Position numbers and translations under genes: made by a program
The notes under the pieces: generated by a model
Told to the model about the DNA's origin: nothing
Databases searched by the model: none
What the model saw: only the letters and a program-made list of their open reading frames with translations
Shown here: piece after piece, positions 7,772-16,055 of the stretch
Position numbering within the stretch: position 1 is the stretch's first letter
Layout: each line of letters begins with the position of its first letter
NCBI RefSeq assembly: GCF_049739465.1
Contig: NZ_JBMHHY010000039.1
Span: 1-64,000, forward strand
DNA: 64,000 nucleotides
Origin: Embleya sp049739465
GTDB lineage: Bacteria; Actinomycetota; Actinomycetes; Streptomycetales; Streptomycetaceae
Reading direction: 5' to 3'

Positions 7772-8671
7772 TCAGCGGGTGTTGAGGAGGTGGGTGTCGT
7801 AGCGTTCTTTGATCATTTCCAGGTGCAGCCAGGTTTCCAGGTCGTGGACGCCCGGGAGGGTGCGGAGTTGGTCGAGGGCGGTCAGGAGGTCCTCGGTCGA
7901 GTCGGCGCCTACCGTGCCCACCGCGTCGGCTCGGCCGACGCACGCGGCGACGAATTGGATGCTCGGGTGGGCCACGATCTCGGGCAGGGTGGCGGCCGGG
8001 TCGGTCAGGCGTAGGGCGAAGCCGACGAGTTGGCCCAGGCCCAGGGTGCCGGGGCGGACCAGGGCGGCCACCCGGAAGACGCCGGCGTCGAGGAGGCGCA
8101 GCGTGCGGGCCCTGGTGGCGCCGGGGGACAGCGCGATGTGCTGGGCGAGTTCGGCGAACGGCATCCGGCCGTCGGGCTGGAGGGCCTCGAGGATCTGCCG
8201 GTCGAGGTCGTCCAGGTCGATCGGGTCGGGGTCGCGCGATGGGGTGTACGGGTCCTTGAGCACGTGGGTGTAGGGGACCGTGTCCACGGCGCGTACCCCG
8301 GGCAACCGGCGGACGGCGGCGATCGCGTCGGCCAGCGCGGTGAAGTCGGCGGCGCGCAGTTCGGCGACCACCGGGGCGCGGCCCGCGGTCATCGTGACGA
8401 AGACCGATTCGGACCGGTCGGCCACCGCGCGGGCCACCGGGGCGGCCGGGCCGTCGACCGCGATCGACAGGTGGGCCATGCTCGTTCGGCCGAGCACCAC
8501 CGGGTGCACGACGCCCACGATGCGCACCAGGCCCTCGTCCAGGAGGCGTTGCACCCGGGCCCGGGTGGCCACCCTCGACAGGCCGACCCGGCCGGCCAGT
8601 GCCTCGTAGGTCAATCGGCCGTCGGCCTGGAGCGCGTGGACCAGGTCCAGATCGGTTCGGTCCAAGTGCAC
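7772..8671 (-). CDS. Tandem-domain Lrp/AsnC-family regulator
   Basis: A 299-aa protein with two AsnC modules rather than the usual single module of about 150 aa. The first HTH is near 1-50 (LDRTDLDLVHALQADGRL), the second near 150-200 (DDLDRQILEALQPDGRMPF), each followed by a RAM-like ligand-binding half. Double-module AsnC proteins are common in streptomycetes and usually respond to amino acids. The GTG start has AGGGAG upstream. No target gene adjoins it in operon orientation; the chitinase gene upstream has its own terminator-like hairpin. Confidence 0.85.
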   Translation of the reverse strand: MHLDRTDLDLVHALQADGRLTYEALAGRVGLSRVATRARVQRLLDEGLVRIVGVVHPVVLGRTSMAHLSIAVDGPAAPVARAVADRSESVFVTMTAGRAPVVAELRAADFTALADAIAAVRRLPGVRAVDTVPYTHVLKDPYTPSRDPDPIDLDDLDRQILEALQPDGRMPFAELAQHIALSPGATRARTLRLLDAGVFRVAALVRPGTLGLGQLVGFALRLTDPAATLPEIVAHPSIQFVAACVGRADAVGTVGADSTEDLLTALDQLRTLPGVHDLETWLHLEMIKERYDTHLLNTR

Positions 8672-8754
8672 TGCGCTGCTCCCTCTGCGGATCTGCGCAG
8701 CAGTCTCGCATGTCGGGTGGGCGAACTCGGGCAGGAGCCCCCACGGCAACCGGG

Positions 8755-8785
8755 CGCCGGCTCACGGTGGGGACGCGAGCCGGCG
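8755..8785 (-). terminator. Possible terminator after the chitinase gene
   Basis: CGCCGGCTC (8755-8763) and GAGCCGGCG (8777-8785) can form a 9-bp stem. It lies 95 bp past the chitinase stop codon and before the Lrp start. Confidence 0.4.
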
Positions 8786-8879
8786 ACCGGGGTTTTGGGG
8801 GCGATCGACACGGATGCTCGGGGCCGGTCCCGCAAATCCGGCGGGAGTCGCGACACCGACCCCGGCATCATTCATGGCC

Positions 8880-10946
8880 TCAGCTGATCGCGAAGTCGTC
8901 GCCGTAGACCGAGCCCTGCGCGTACCAGCCGTGCAGGTAGACGGTCACGCTTCCGGACGCGCCGACGGTGAACGGCACGGTCAGCTTGGTCCACGTGGAC
9001 CCCGGTGAGGCCCACGTGCTTGCGGTCGCGCCCCCGCTGACGCCCAGGTAGGCGTAGTTGCCCTGGACCCAACCGGTCAGCGTGTGGGCCGAGTTCGGGG
9101 CGAGTTGGACGGTCTGGCTGCACTCGCCGGTCTGCGCCGCGCCGGCCGCGACCTGCAGGGCGTGCGAGCCGCTGTGCACGGGGGTGGTGACCACCGTGCC
9201 GCCGGGCTGGCAGGTCCACGGCGCGAGCGAGCCGCTTTCGAAGTCTCCGTTGAGCAGGCCGCCGCCACCCGGGTTGCCGATGGTGAGGGTGTAGCCGGCG
9301 CTGTGCGTGGCGGAGGGACCGGTGCCGGTGACCGTCAGCGGGTAGACGCCGGGCGTCGCGGTAGCCGACGCGGCGACGGTGAGCGTGGCCGAGCCGCCCG
9401 CGGTGACCGAGGTCGGGTTGACCGTGGCGGTGACCCCGCTCGGCGCGCCGGACACGGTGAGCGCGACGTTCTGCGCGCTGCCGGAGGTGACCGCCGTACT
9501 GATCGTCGCGGTTGTGCTCGCGCCCTGCGCGACGGTGCCCGAGGCGGGGTTGATCGCCAGGGAGAAGTCGTTGACCACCGGGCCGGCGCTGACGGTGAGT
9601 GTGTAGGTCGCGGTGTGCGTCGCGGAGGGACCGGTACCGGTGACGGTGAGCGGATAGGTGCCCGCCGTCGCCGACGCCGAGACGGCGATGCCGAGCGTGG
9701 CCGAGCCGCCCGCGGTGACCGAGGTCGGGGTGATCGTCGCGGTGACCCCGCTCGGCGCGCCGGACACGGTGAGTGCGACGTTCTGCGCGGTGCCGGAGGT
9801 GACCGCGGTATTGATCGTGGCCGACGTGCTCGCACCCTTGGCGACCGTACCCGAACCCGGGTTCAGGCTCAGCGAGAAGTCGTTGACCACCGGTCCGCCG
9901 CCGTTGGTGAACGGCGCGAAGGTGTGCGTGAACTGGTACAGGTCCTGCTTGATTCCGGAGCAGTTGTCGGCCGCCGCGCCGCCGGGGCAGTTGCCGTTGT
10001 CGCGTTGCAGGGCCCACATCGACAGGTGGCTGATGCCCTGCGTCTTCGCCCAGTTGTAGGTGGTGACCGCGTCGTCGGTGGTGAACGTCTCGGCCGCGCC
10101 GAAGTCGTCCACGCCGGGCATCACGGTGACGCCGACCATGGCCCACAGGTCGGCCTGGCTCTTGTTCGGGTAGAGCTGCGCCAGTTGGTTCTTCAGGCCG
10201 GTCGCGGCGCTCTTGGCGTCGTTGGCCATCTGGTGCGGCTGATTGTCGTAGAAGTCGAACGTCATGATGTTGACGAGGTCGATCTTCGTGCCGTTGGTGA
10301 CCGCGTTCTGGAGTACGGCCAGGCCGCTGTCCGCCAGGCCGGAGGTGGTGGTCGGCAGGGTGTACTGGATCTGCAGCGGACGCCCGGTGCTCGCCGCCCA
10401 GGACTGCACCTGCTTGAGCGCCTTGTTGCGGCGGTCGATGCCGGCCGGGTTGGTCAGCGAGTTGTCCTCGATGTCGAGGTCGATCCGGCTGACCTCGTAG
10501 GTGGAGATCACGTTCTCCAGCGCGGTGGCGATCGCGTTGACGTCGGTGCAGCTGTCGGCGATCTCGGTGGCGGTGTTGTCCGCGGTGTAGCCGCCGAAGG
10601 ACGGGATCACATCGCCGCCGGCGGCGCGGATCTTGGCGATGTCCGCGCCGAACGAGGACTGGTCGATCGGCTTGCCGGTGTCGCCGCCCCAGTACGGCGT
10701 ACACGAGCCCTTGCTCTGGGTCTGGATGAAGGCCATGGTCAGGTACTTCGCGCCGGACGCCGCGGAAAGGGTAGCCGGACTCTCACCGGTCCAGGCCTCG
10801 AAGTACGGCGCGAACACATGTGCCGGCATCGGGGTGGCCACTGCGGCGGCATGCGCGGCACCGCCGCCGGTCAGGACGAGTCCCACCGACGCGGCGGCGG
10901 TGGCCAACACGGTGGTCAAGGTGCGCAGCGGACGTGGTCGTCTCAT
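8880..10946 (-). CDS. Secreted GH18 chitinase with two Ig-like repeats and a carbohydrate-binding module
   Basis: A 688-aa exoenzyme that should cut beta-1,4-GlcNAc links. A signal peptide (1-33, ending AHA) precedes a GH18 barrel (about 40-345). The catalytic motif is D156-x-D158-x-E160 in RIDLDIE, with E160 as acid. MTFDFYD (near 228-234) is the second conserved strand. Two 104-aa Ig-like units (351-454 and 455-558, about 80% identical) form a spacer. The C-terminal 560-688 region, beginning GDFESG, looks like a CBM4/9-type jelly roll. GGGAG lies before the ATG at 10946; a longer frame to 11201 runs through repeat DNA and is rejected. With the adjacent LPMO it forms a chitin-attack pair. 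Confidence 0.93.
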   Translation of the reverse strand: MRRPRPLRTLTTVLATAAASVGLVLTGGGAAHAAAVATPMPAHVFAPYFEAWTGESPATLSAASGAKYLTMAFIQTQSKGSCTPYWGGDTGKPIDQSSFGADIAKIRAAGGDVIPSFGGYTADNTATEIADSCTDVNAIATALENVISTYEVSRIDLDIEDNSLTNPAGIDRRNKALKQVQSWAASTGRPLQIQYTLPTTTSGLADSGLAVLQNAVTNGTKIDLVNIMTFDFYDNQPHQMANDAKSAATGLKNQLAQLYPNKSQADLWAMVGVTVMPGVDDFGAAETFTTDDAVTTYNWAKTQGISHLSMWALQRDNGNCPGGAAADNCSGIKQDLYQFTHTFAPFTNGGGPVVNDFSLSLNPGSGTVAKGASTSATINTAVTSGTAQNVALTVSGAPSGVTATITPTSVTAGGSATLGIAVSASATAGTYPLTVTGTGPSATHTATYTLTVSAGPVVNDFSLAINPASGTVAQGASTTATISTAVTSGSAQNVALTVSGAPSGVTATVNPTSVTAGGSATLTVAASATATPGVYPLTVTGTGPSATHSAGYTLTIGNPGGGGLLNGDFESGSLAPWTCQPGGTVVTTPVHSGSHALQVAAGAAQTGECSQTVQLAPNSAHTLTGWVQGNYAYLGVSGGATASTWASPGSTWTKLTVPFTVGASGSVTVYLHGWYAQGSVYGDDFAIS
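9273..9896 (-). repeat. Two 312-bp in-frame repeats encoding Ig-like domains
   Basis: Units 9585-9896 and 9273-9584 encode GPVVNDFSL...TYPLTVTGTGPSATH and are similar at DNA level as well as protein level. This indicates internal duplication within the chitinase gene. Confidence 0.85.
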
Positions 10947-11049
10947 CGGAACTCCCGCTTTCTGCGGACGAGATGGGGACGGCGGGGACCGCCGGGTGGC
11001 CGGACGGTCGGTGGCGGGACGGTGGGTGGCGGGACGGCGGGCGGCGGTC

Positions 11050-11185
11050 GGGTGGTCTGTGGTCGGACGATCTGTGGTCAGACGATCGGTGGCCGGACGA
11101 TCGACGGTCGGGGTGCTGCGACCAGACGATCTGCGACCAAACGATCGGTGGCCGGACGATCTGTAGCCAGATGATCGGCGCGTGG
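11050..11185. repeat. 15-bp imperfect repeat array upstream of the chitinase gene
   Basis: Units of the form GTGGYCRGACGATCK recur about seven times, some inverted (GACCAGACGATC, GACCAAACGATC). The array ends about 100 bp before the chitinase start and continues as GGTGGCGGGACGG units to 10990. It lacks the spacing of CRISPR and the TGGTCTAGACC core of chitinase operators. Frames through it are low-complexity Arg/Thr/Asp repeats. Confidence 0.6.
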
Positions 11186-11319
11186 CCGTGTGCGTGGCCA
11201 AATGGTCGGCGGGAGGCCGAGTGTGTGCCCACCTCCGGCCCGGCGGGGGACTCCGGGTTGGTCAGGTCCGGCGACGTCGCCGGGCCGGAGGTGGCATTCG
11301 TGGGGCGCTCGGCGCGGGT

Positions 11320-12225
11320 TCAGCGTCGGGCGCGGGCCTCGCGGCGTCGGTTGGTGAGTACGACGGCGCCGCCGCCGACGATGATCAGCGCACCCGCGCC
11401 GGCCGCGCCGACCGCAGCCGCGCGCGGGACGCCGGCCGGGCCGTGGTCGGGCATGGCTGCGGCGACCGGGGCCTCGTTGATGCTCTCGTGGTTGTGTCCG
11501 GCGGGCTCGATGTAGGGCGCGCCGGTCTCGTGCGCGAGCGGTGCGGTCGCCGGGTTCACCCGGGCCGCGGCCGGCGCGGGCGCGGCCGTGAAGTCCACGT
11601 CCGAGCACGAGTAGAACGCCTCGGGGCTGTCCGAGCGTTGGTGGATCACGTAGATCAGGTGGCGCCCGGTCTTGCCCGTCGGCATCCGGCCGTTCAGCAC
11701 GAACGAGCCACCATCCAGCGGCGGATCGGTCTGGGTGAGGAACGGTGTGGCTTCCAGGTCCGACCACTTCAGCGGCTGCGTCGGGTCGTAGCCGTCCCGG
11801 GTGACGTAGAACGAGAACGTGCCCCGGTGCGGCGCGGTGGCCCGGAACAGGAAGTTGAACGTGGCGCCGGCGGAGACCGTGGTCGCGGGCCAGTCGGCGC
11901 GCGGCAGGTCGAAGCCCTTGTACTTGTCCCGGCCGGCACTGCACAACTTGCCGTCGGGGATCACTTGACGATGCCGGCCGGCCACGTCCGCGAGGTTGAC
12001 CTCGTTCCAGTCGTACACGGCCTGCGTGCCGCCGGCCGCGACCGCGGCCTTGCAGGCGGCCGATGTGGGGTTCTCCGGGTTCTCGGCGCGACACGTGCCG
12101 GTACGGCTGAGCGGATTGCTCAGCGTGCCGTGTGCCTGTGCCGTGCCGGTGGCGAGCGCGGCGATCGTCAGCGGCGCCAGACAGCAGGTCGCGGCGAGTG
12201 CCGCGACCCGGTGGCGAGACTTCAT
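11320..12225 (-). CDS. AA10 lytic polysaccharide monooxygenase with C-terminal membrane anchor
   Basis: A 301-aa copper monooxygenase of the AA10 (CBM33) family that cleaves crystalline chitin or cellulose oxidatively. The signal peptide ends ATGTAQA, so H32 becomes the N-terminal His of the copper brace; H133 (in APHRGTF) is the second His and F212 (in SDVDF) the likely axial residue. RSDSPEAFYSCSD is a strong family signature. After a Pro/Ala linker, a membrane helix (about 268-291) and an Arg-rich tail (NRRREARARR) should anchor it at the cell surface, unlike most secreted AA10 enzymes. CGGAGGG precedes the ATG. The chitinase lies downstream on the same strand, 373 bp away. Confidence 0.92.
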   Translation of the reverse strand: MKSRHRVAALAATCCLAPLTIAALATGTAQAHGTLSNPLSRTGTCRAENPENPTSAACKAAVAAGGTQAVYDWNEVNLADVAGRHRQVIPDGKLCSAGRDKYKGFDLPRADWPATTVSAGATFNFLFRATAPHRGTFSFYVTRDGYDPTQPLKWSDLEATPFLTQTDPPLDGGSFVLNGRMPTGKTGRHLIYVIHQRSDSPEAFYSCSDVDFTAAPAPAAARVNPATAPLAHETGAPYIEPAGHNHESINEAPVAAAMPDHGPAGVPRAAAVGAAGAGALIIVGGGAVVLTNRRREARARR

Positions 12226-12458
12226 GAAGCCCTCCGGGTAAGGGAGTTGCCGATCCTGGGGACGTACGGGAGATCTCCTGCGGGAGCTCTCGGCCGACCG
12301 TCCTGGGGTCGGCGGGAGCGGGTGGGACGAATCGGCGCGGATGGGACGGTCGGCGCGGATGGGGGACACGACGCGGGTGGGACGGGGATCCGCAGTGGCC
12401 GCGAACGGATCCCGGTATTCCGGCGTACAGGTGCACCACCGCCTGCGGTCCACCGGGA

Positions 12459-12473
12459 CAGGTATAGACCAAT
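12459..12473. promoter_or_regulatory. DasR-like site, proximal
   Basis: CAGGTATAGACCAAT lies about 235 bp upstream of the LPMO start. It differs at two positions from the palindromic core TGGTCTAGACCA bound by DasR, the GlcNAc-responsive GntR repressor of streptomycetes. Confidence 0.45.
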
Positions 12474-12753
12474 GGCTGCGGCGGTACTCAGAGTCGCCGG
12501 GCTCGTCCGGTCGCGCAAGGGTGCGGAGCGGGTCTTTCCGATTCGATCTCGTCGATCGGGCGTCATTACTCCCCAACGGGGATGTTGCCGAGGCCGCCGA
12601 AAAGTCGGCATGGCCTGCGCGGCTATGTTTCTGACATACCGTCAGATGTGTCGTCATTGTGTCGAGGAAAAATTTCCCGCGATTCGGAACGGTCTTGCCA
12701 ATACTTGCCGGCCGACCCGGAAAAGTGCCCGCGCACTATGGACGGGACCCCGG

Positions 12754-12768
12754 TTGGTATAGACCATT
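12754..12768. promoter_or_regulatory. DasR-like site, distal
   Basis: TTGGTATAGACCATT matches the DasR-responsive element with one core mismatch (A for C). It is about 530 bp upstream of the LPMO start and shares GGTATAGACCA with the proximal site. Two near-identical sites in one leader support a real regulatory motif. Confidence 0.5.
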
Positions 12769-13402
12769 GTCCGTGCAACGGACGCTCGTCGCGGTGCGGA
12801 CGACGATCGCCCGGCCACGCCCGTCCGTCCCCGTCCCGTCTCCGTCTCCGACCCGTCTCCGTCCCGTCCCGTCTCCGTCCCGTCCCGTCTCCGTCCACGA
12901 CCGGTCGAGCCCGAGTCGCGTTCCGAAGCACATCGGATGCGACACGTGTGCAGTCTCGAACCGGCGCCCGGCAAAGGGCAGTTCCACCGCACAACCGCGC
13001 CACCGAACGACAGCCTCGACAACCGCCAGTCCCCCGAACCGCAAGTACACCGAACCGCCAGTCCCCCGAACCGCAAGTACACCGCCCCACCGCCCGGCCG
13101 CGAGCGGTGGCGCGCGCCCACCGGCGGCGCGCGCACGGCGGATCCGCCATACGTTCCTGTCCCCGACCCGTGTCCCGACCGGCGGCAACATCGGCCGATC
13201 GATATCGGCCGATCGATCGACCCACGAACTCAGCGGCTCAGCCCGGCCGAACCCGACCCGGCTGAGCCCAACCCCCAGGTCCGGCACCGATCGACCCCCT
13301 TTCGACCGGTGCCCCCCGAGCCCGGCGGCGACCACGCGACGCCGCCGGGCCACCTCCCTCCGCCCGGTCACGGATTACGGATTAGGGATTGCGGATTGCG
13401 GA

Positions 13403-14593
13403 TCACGGATTGTTGAAGACGACCTCCGGATGCGCGGACGTCGGACCGTCAAGCAGCGGCCGTCGGACGTGCCTCAACTGGACGTCGAAGAACGCCCCGA
13501 CATAGGCGCGCGTCAGCTCAAGCGCCCGGCCGCCCGGGAGCTTCGACGCCGACTCCGGGCTCGGCACGCCCAGTTGGTCCAGGAACAACGGAACGTCGGT
13601 GAAGCTGTAGTGCGTTGCCCCGGCCACGGTCAACCACCGCTTCCAGCCGGTCAGCCGGTCCCATGCCTGACCCCAGCTACGATCGTCGCCGCCCGGCCGA
13701 TGTGTGTCGTCGTCGGTGCCGAACATCAGGAACGGCCGCCCGTCCAGCCCGTCTTCGGGCACGGTGGAGTGAAACGCGCCGTCCATGTTCACCCCCGCCC
13801 GGATCCGCCGATCGCCCGCCATCGCCGCAGCCGCGCTCGCCCCGCCGATCGAGTGGCCGGCCATGCCGATGCGCTTCCGGTCGATCAGGTCGGCGTAGCG
13901 CCAGGCGGGCCGCGACCCGGTGAGCCGATCCAGGACGAACGACACGTCCTTGGCCCGCCCGGCGGGAACGGCCGCCAACTCCTCCTCGGTACGCACCTTC
14001 GTGCACGCCACGCAGGTCAACATCCGGCCGTCGGGAAAGGCCGTACCGGCGGACTCGTAGGCGTGATCGATCGCCGCCACCACGTAGCCCCGGCCCGCGA
14101 GTTCCTCGGCGAGCCCGGTGAGGGTGAAGGCCGAGGCCCCGAACCCCGGGGACAGCACCACCAGCGGATACCGCCCACGCACGGGCCGGGCGTCCGCCCG
14201 TACATCGTTGCCGGTCCCGCTCAGCGTCTCGGCCGGCACGACACCGCCCAACCCCGCGTCGGCCAGCAACAGCCGAGCCTCCTCGACCGTCGCATACTGC
14301 GCCGGCGTTCCGGTCCCGGACCGTGCGGGGTAGTACATGCCGACCATCAACTCCCGTGCGCCGGCCGCCGGTACCCACGGATCCGGCCGCGACCGGTCGA
14401 CCATGTGCAGGCTCTCCCGCCCGACCGCGTAGGGACCCGTCGGGCGGGGCAACGACGTATGAGCACCCGAGGCGGTCGCGGCCGACACCCGCGACGATGC
14501 CGCCGTCGGCGCGGCAACCGCAGCGGTCGGCGAAACCAACACGAGGGCAAGCGCAAGCAGCGCGGCGGGCGAGGCCGCCGAGAATCTGGACAT
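13403..14593 (-). CDS. Secreted alpha/beta hydrolase, PAF-acetylhydrolase/cutinase-like
   Basis: A 396-aa hydrolase with a signal peptide (1-28, ending AVAA). The core fold shows the oxyanion strand VVLSPGFGAS, the nucleophile elbow GHSIGG (Ser), MFGTDDDTH (Asp) and GATHYSFTDVP (His). This pattern fits the platelet-activating-factor acetylhydrolase II-like and polyester-hydrolase group. ATG at 14593 has CGAGGA upstream; an in-frame ATG 51 bp earlier would put polar residues before the signal peptide. The substrate is unknown. It may be an ester- or acetyl-hydrolysing exoenzyme complementary to the polymer-degrading genes nearby. Confidence 0.82.
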   Translation of the reverse strand: MSRFSAASPAALLALALVLVSPTAAVAAPTAASSRVSAATASGAHTSLPRPTGPYAVGRESLHMVDRSRPDPWVPAAGARELMVGMYYPARSGTGTPAQYATVEEARLLLADAGLGGVVPAETLSGTGNDVRADARPVRGRYPLVVLSPGFGASAFTLTGLAEELAGRGYVVAAIDHAYESAGTAFPDGRMLTCVACTKVRTEEELAAVPAGRAKDVSFVLDRLTGSRPAWRYADLIDRKRIGMAGHSIGGASAAAAMAGDRRIRAGVNMDGAFHSTVPEDGLDGRPFLMFGTDDDTHRPGGDDRSWGQAWDRLTGWKRWLTVAGATHYSFTDVPLFLDQLGVPSPESASKLPGGRALELTRAYVGAFFDVQLRHVRRPLLDGPTSAHPEVVFNNP

Positions 14594-14719
14594 GCCAAGA
14601 TCCTCGCCGCCGGCCCCCGCCCCCACATCGCCCATCAGGCGCACCCCGACCCCGCGCCTCGCCTACCTCCCGAGACCCAGGGCATACGCCGGTGGGGGGA
14701 TGGTCGCCGAACCGGCGAC

Positions 14720-15433
14720 TCAGCGGCGCGAGTGCAGGAAGGACCGGACCACTTCGGTGAACGCCTCCGGTTCGCGGGCGTGGATCAGGTGGCCGGCCGG
14801 GATGGTGACCACCCGCGCGTCGGGCAGCCGGCGGGTCCAGGCGGTGACCCGGTCCTGTGGGATGTGGCTGGTGGAGCCGCCGGCGACGACCAGGGTGGGG
14901 GCGGTGATTCGGTCGAGCCGCTCCCACCACACCGGGTCGGGGGTGTCGACCTGCTTGCGGATCGCGATCACCATGTCCCAGTCGAAGGCCAATTCGCCCT
15001 CGGGACGGACCGGGGCGATCGGCTCGCGCGGGAGCGGGACGGTTACGTCCTCGAGCACCAACCGCCGTACCCGCTCCGGGTGTTCCTGGGCGAAGAGGTA
15101 GGCCACGATGCCGCCCATCGAGTGGCCGATCAGGTCCACCCGATCCAGATCGAGCGCGTCCAGGAAGCCGCGCAGGTCGTCGCGCATCAGCTCCAGGGAA
15201 TAGTCGCCGGGCCAGTCGCTACGGCCGTGCCCGCGCAGGTCGACCGCGTACACCCGCCAGTGCTCGGCGAACGGCTCGGCGATCCGGGCCCAGTGTGCGG
15301 CGTCCTCGCCGAGCGCGTGCAGCAGCACCAGCGGCGGGGCCTCCGGCGCGCCCCGGACGTCGTGTACCAGGCGCACCCCGTCGATCTCGACCACCCTCGA
15401 TATGCCGCTCGATTCACCGCTCGATTCACCCAT
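14720..15433 (-). CDS. Alpha/beta hydrolase fold protein
   Basis: A 237-aa cytoplasmic hydrolase. VLLHALGEDAAHW supplies the oxyanion hole, DLRGHGRSDWP the conserved Asp/Gly turn, GHSMGG the nucleophile Ser and PAGHLIHAREP the catalytic His. It resembles haloperoxidase/lactonase-type hydrolases; substrate unknown. The start is uncertain: ATG 15433 lacks a good ribosome-binding site, as does GTG 15472. The N-terminus repeats GESS. Confidence 0.8.
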   Translation of the reverse strand: MGESSGESSGISRVVEIDGVRLVHDVRGAPEAPPLVLLHALGEDAAHWARIAEPFAEHWRVYAVDLRGHGRSDWPGDYSLELMRDDLRGFLDALDLDRVDLIGHSMGGIVAYLFAQEHPERVRRLVLEDVTVPLPREPIAPVRPEGELAFDWDMVIAIRKQVDTPDPVWWERLDRITAPTLVVAGGSTSHIPQDRVTAWTRRLPDARVVTIPAGHLIHAREPEAFTEVVRSFLHSRR

Positions 15434-15507
15434 ATTCGGACCATATCCATGACGCGGGTGCCGACGGAACACCTATGCCCAGGGCCGAAACCGATGCCTC
15501 AGATGCC

Positions 15508-15864
15508 TCAGGAGCCCTCGGGCGGTGCATCCTTCGCCGCCTCGTCCTCGGGTCGACCCGCCAGGACGAGCAGGTTGGCGAGCAAGCCCGGGAAGCGTCG
15601 GTCGAACTCCGCGCCGCGCAACCGCAGGGTCATCCCGGTCCCGGTGTTGCGCTGCACGGTCAGCCCGGCCTCGCGCAGCACCTTCCAGTGGTAGGAACGG
15701 GTCGACTTGGTACCCGGTAGGGCAAACGCCGAGCACGGTTGTTCCCGGTCCGGCTCCGCGGCCAGCGCGACCACCACCGCGCGCCGATGGTCGTCGGACA
15801 GCGCGGCGAACACCGCGCTCAGGGCCACCTCGTCGAGCGACGGATGGTGCATCTGGACGGGCAT
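15508..15864 (-). CDS. ArsR-like winged-helix regulator
   Basis: A 118-aa protein with a single winged helix (about 12-95): FAALSDDHRRAVVVAL followed by RSYHWKVLREAGLTVQRNTGTGM. No metal-binding Cys cluster is evident, so it is probably not a metal sensor. AAGGAGC is 9 nt before the ATG. It diverges from the dehydrogenase gene at 16056 across 191 bp, so that gene is its likely target. Confidence 0.85.
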   Translation of the reverse strand: MPVQMHHPSLDEVALSAVFAALSDDHRRAVVVALAAEPDREQPCSAFALPGTKSTRSYHWKVLREAGLTVQRNTGTGMTLRLRGAEFDRRFPGLLANLLVLAGRPEDEAAKDAPPEGS

Positions 15865-15879
15865 CCCGGTTCGCGCTCC

Positions 15880-15975
15880 TTGGTTCGGCTCGGTTCGGTT
15901 TGTTTCGACTTCGGTTCACTTCGGTTCGGCCCGGCTTCGGCCCGGCTTCGGCCCGGTTCGGTTCGGCTCGACCCC
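15880..15975. repeat. TTCGGYTCGG / CTTCGGCCCGG array in divergent promoter region
   Basis: About ten 10-11-bp units (TTCGGTTCGG, CTTCGGCCCGG) fill the gap between the ArsR and dehydrogenase genes. Read toward ArsR it is a purine-rich CCGAACCGA leader. A similar array precedes the SnoaL gene at 52.1 kb. Confidence 0.7.
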
Positions 15976-16055
15976 GCGGTTGCGGGCGCGGGCCGTCAGT
16001 GTCTACGGTACCGGGGTACGAAGATTTTCGAACCACTTGATGCGGAGCGAGCCCC

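Larger units (their letters stand above)
12226..13402. other. 1.2-kb noncoding region with satellites
   Basis: No convincing gene is seen. It contains the LPMO leader with two DasR-like palindromes, a TCCGTCCCGTC satellite (about 12810-12900), two copies of CCCCCGAACCGCAAGTACACCG (about 13030-13085), a GATCGGCCGATCGAT cluster (about 13195-13222) and a GGATTNCGGATTGC array (about 13373-13408) overlapping the end of the next gene. Several long frames cross it but are low-complexity. Confidence 0.7.

Noticed and set aside
11050..11185. Possible CRISPR array
   Set aside because: Units are 15 bp, degenerate and without unique spacers; no cas genes.
10947..11201. N-terminal extension of the chitinase
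   Set aside because: It consists of the repeat array and would bury the signal peptide; the ATG at 10946 has its own ribosome-binding site.
12810..12900. TCCGTCCCGTC satellite as regulatory array
   Set aside because: Pure slippage-type microsatellite with no palindrome or constant flank.
12659..15694. 1011-codon open frame on the plus strand
   Set aside because: It runs through satellite DNA and antisense to two clear hydrolase genes. Long empty frames are normal at this GC content.
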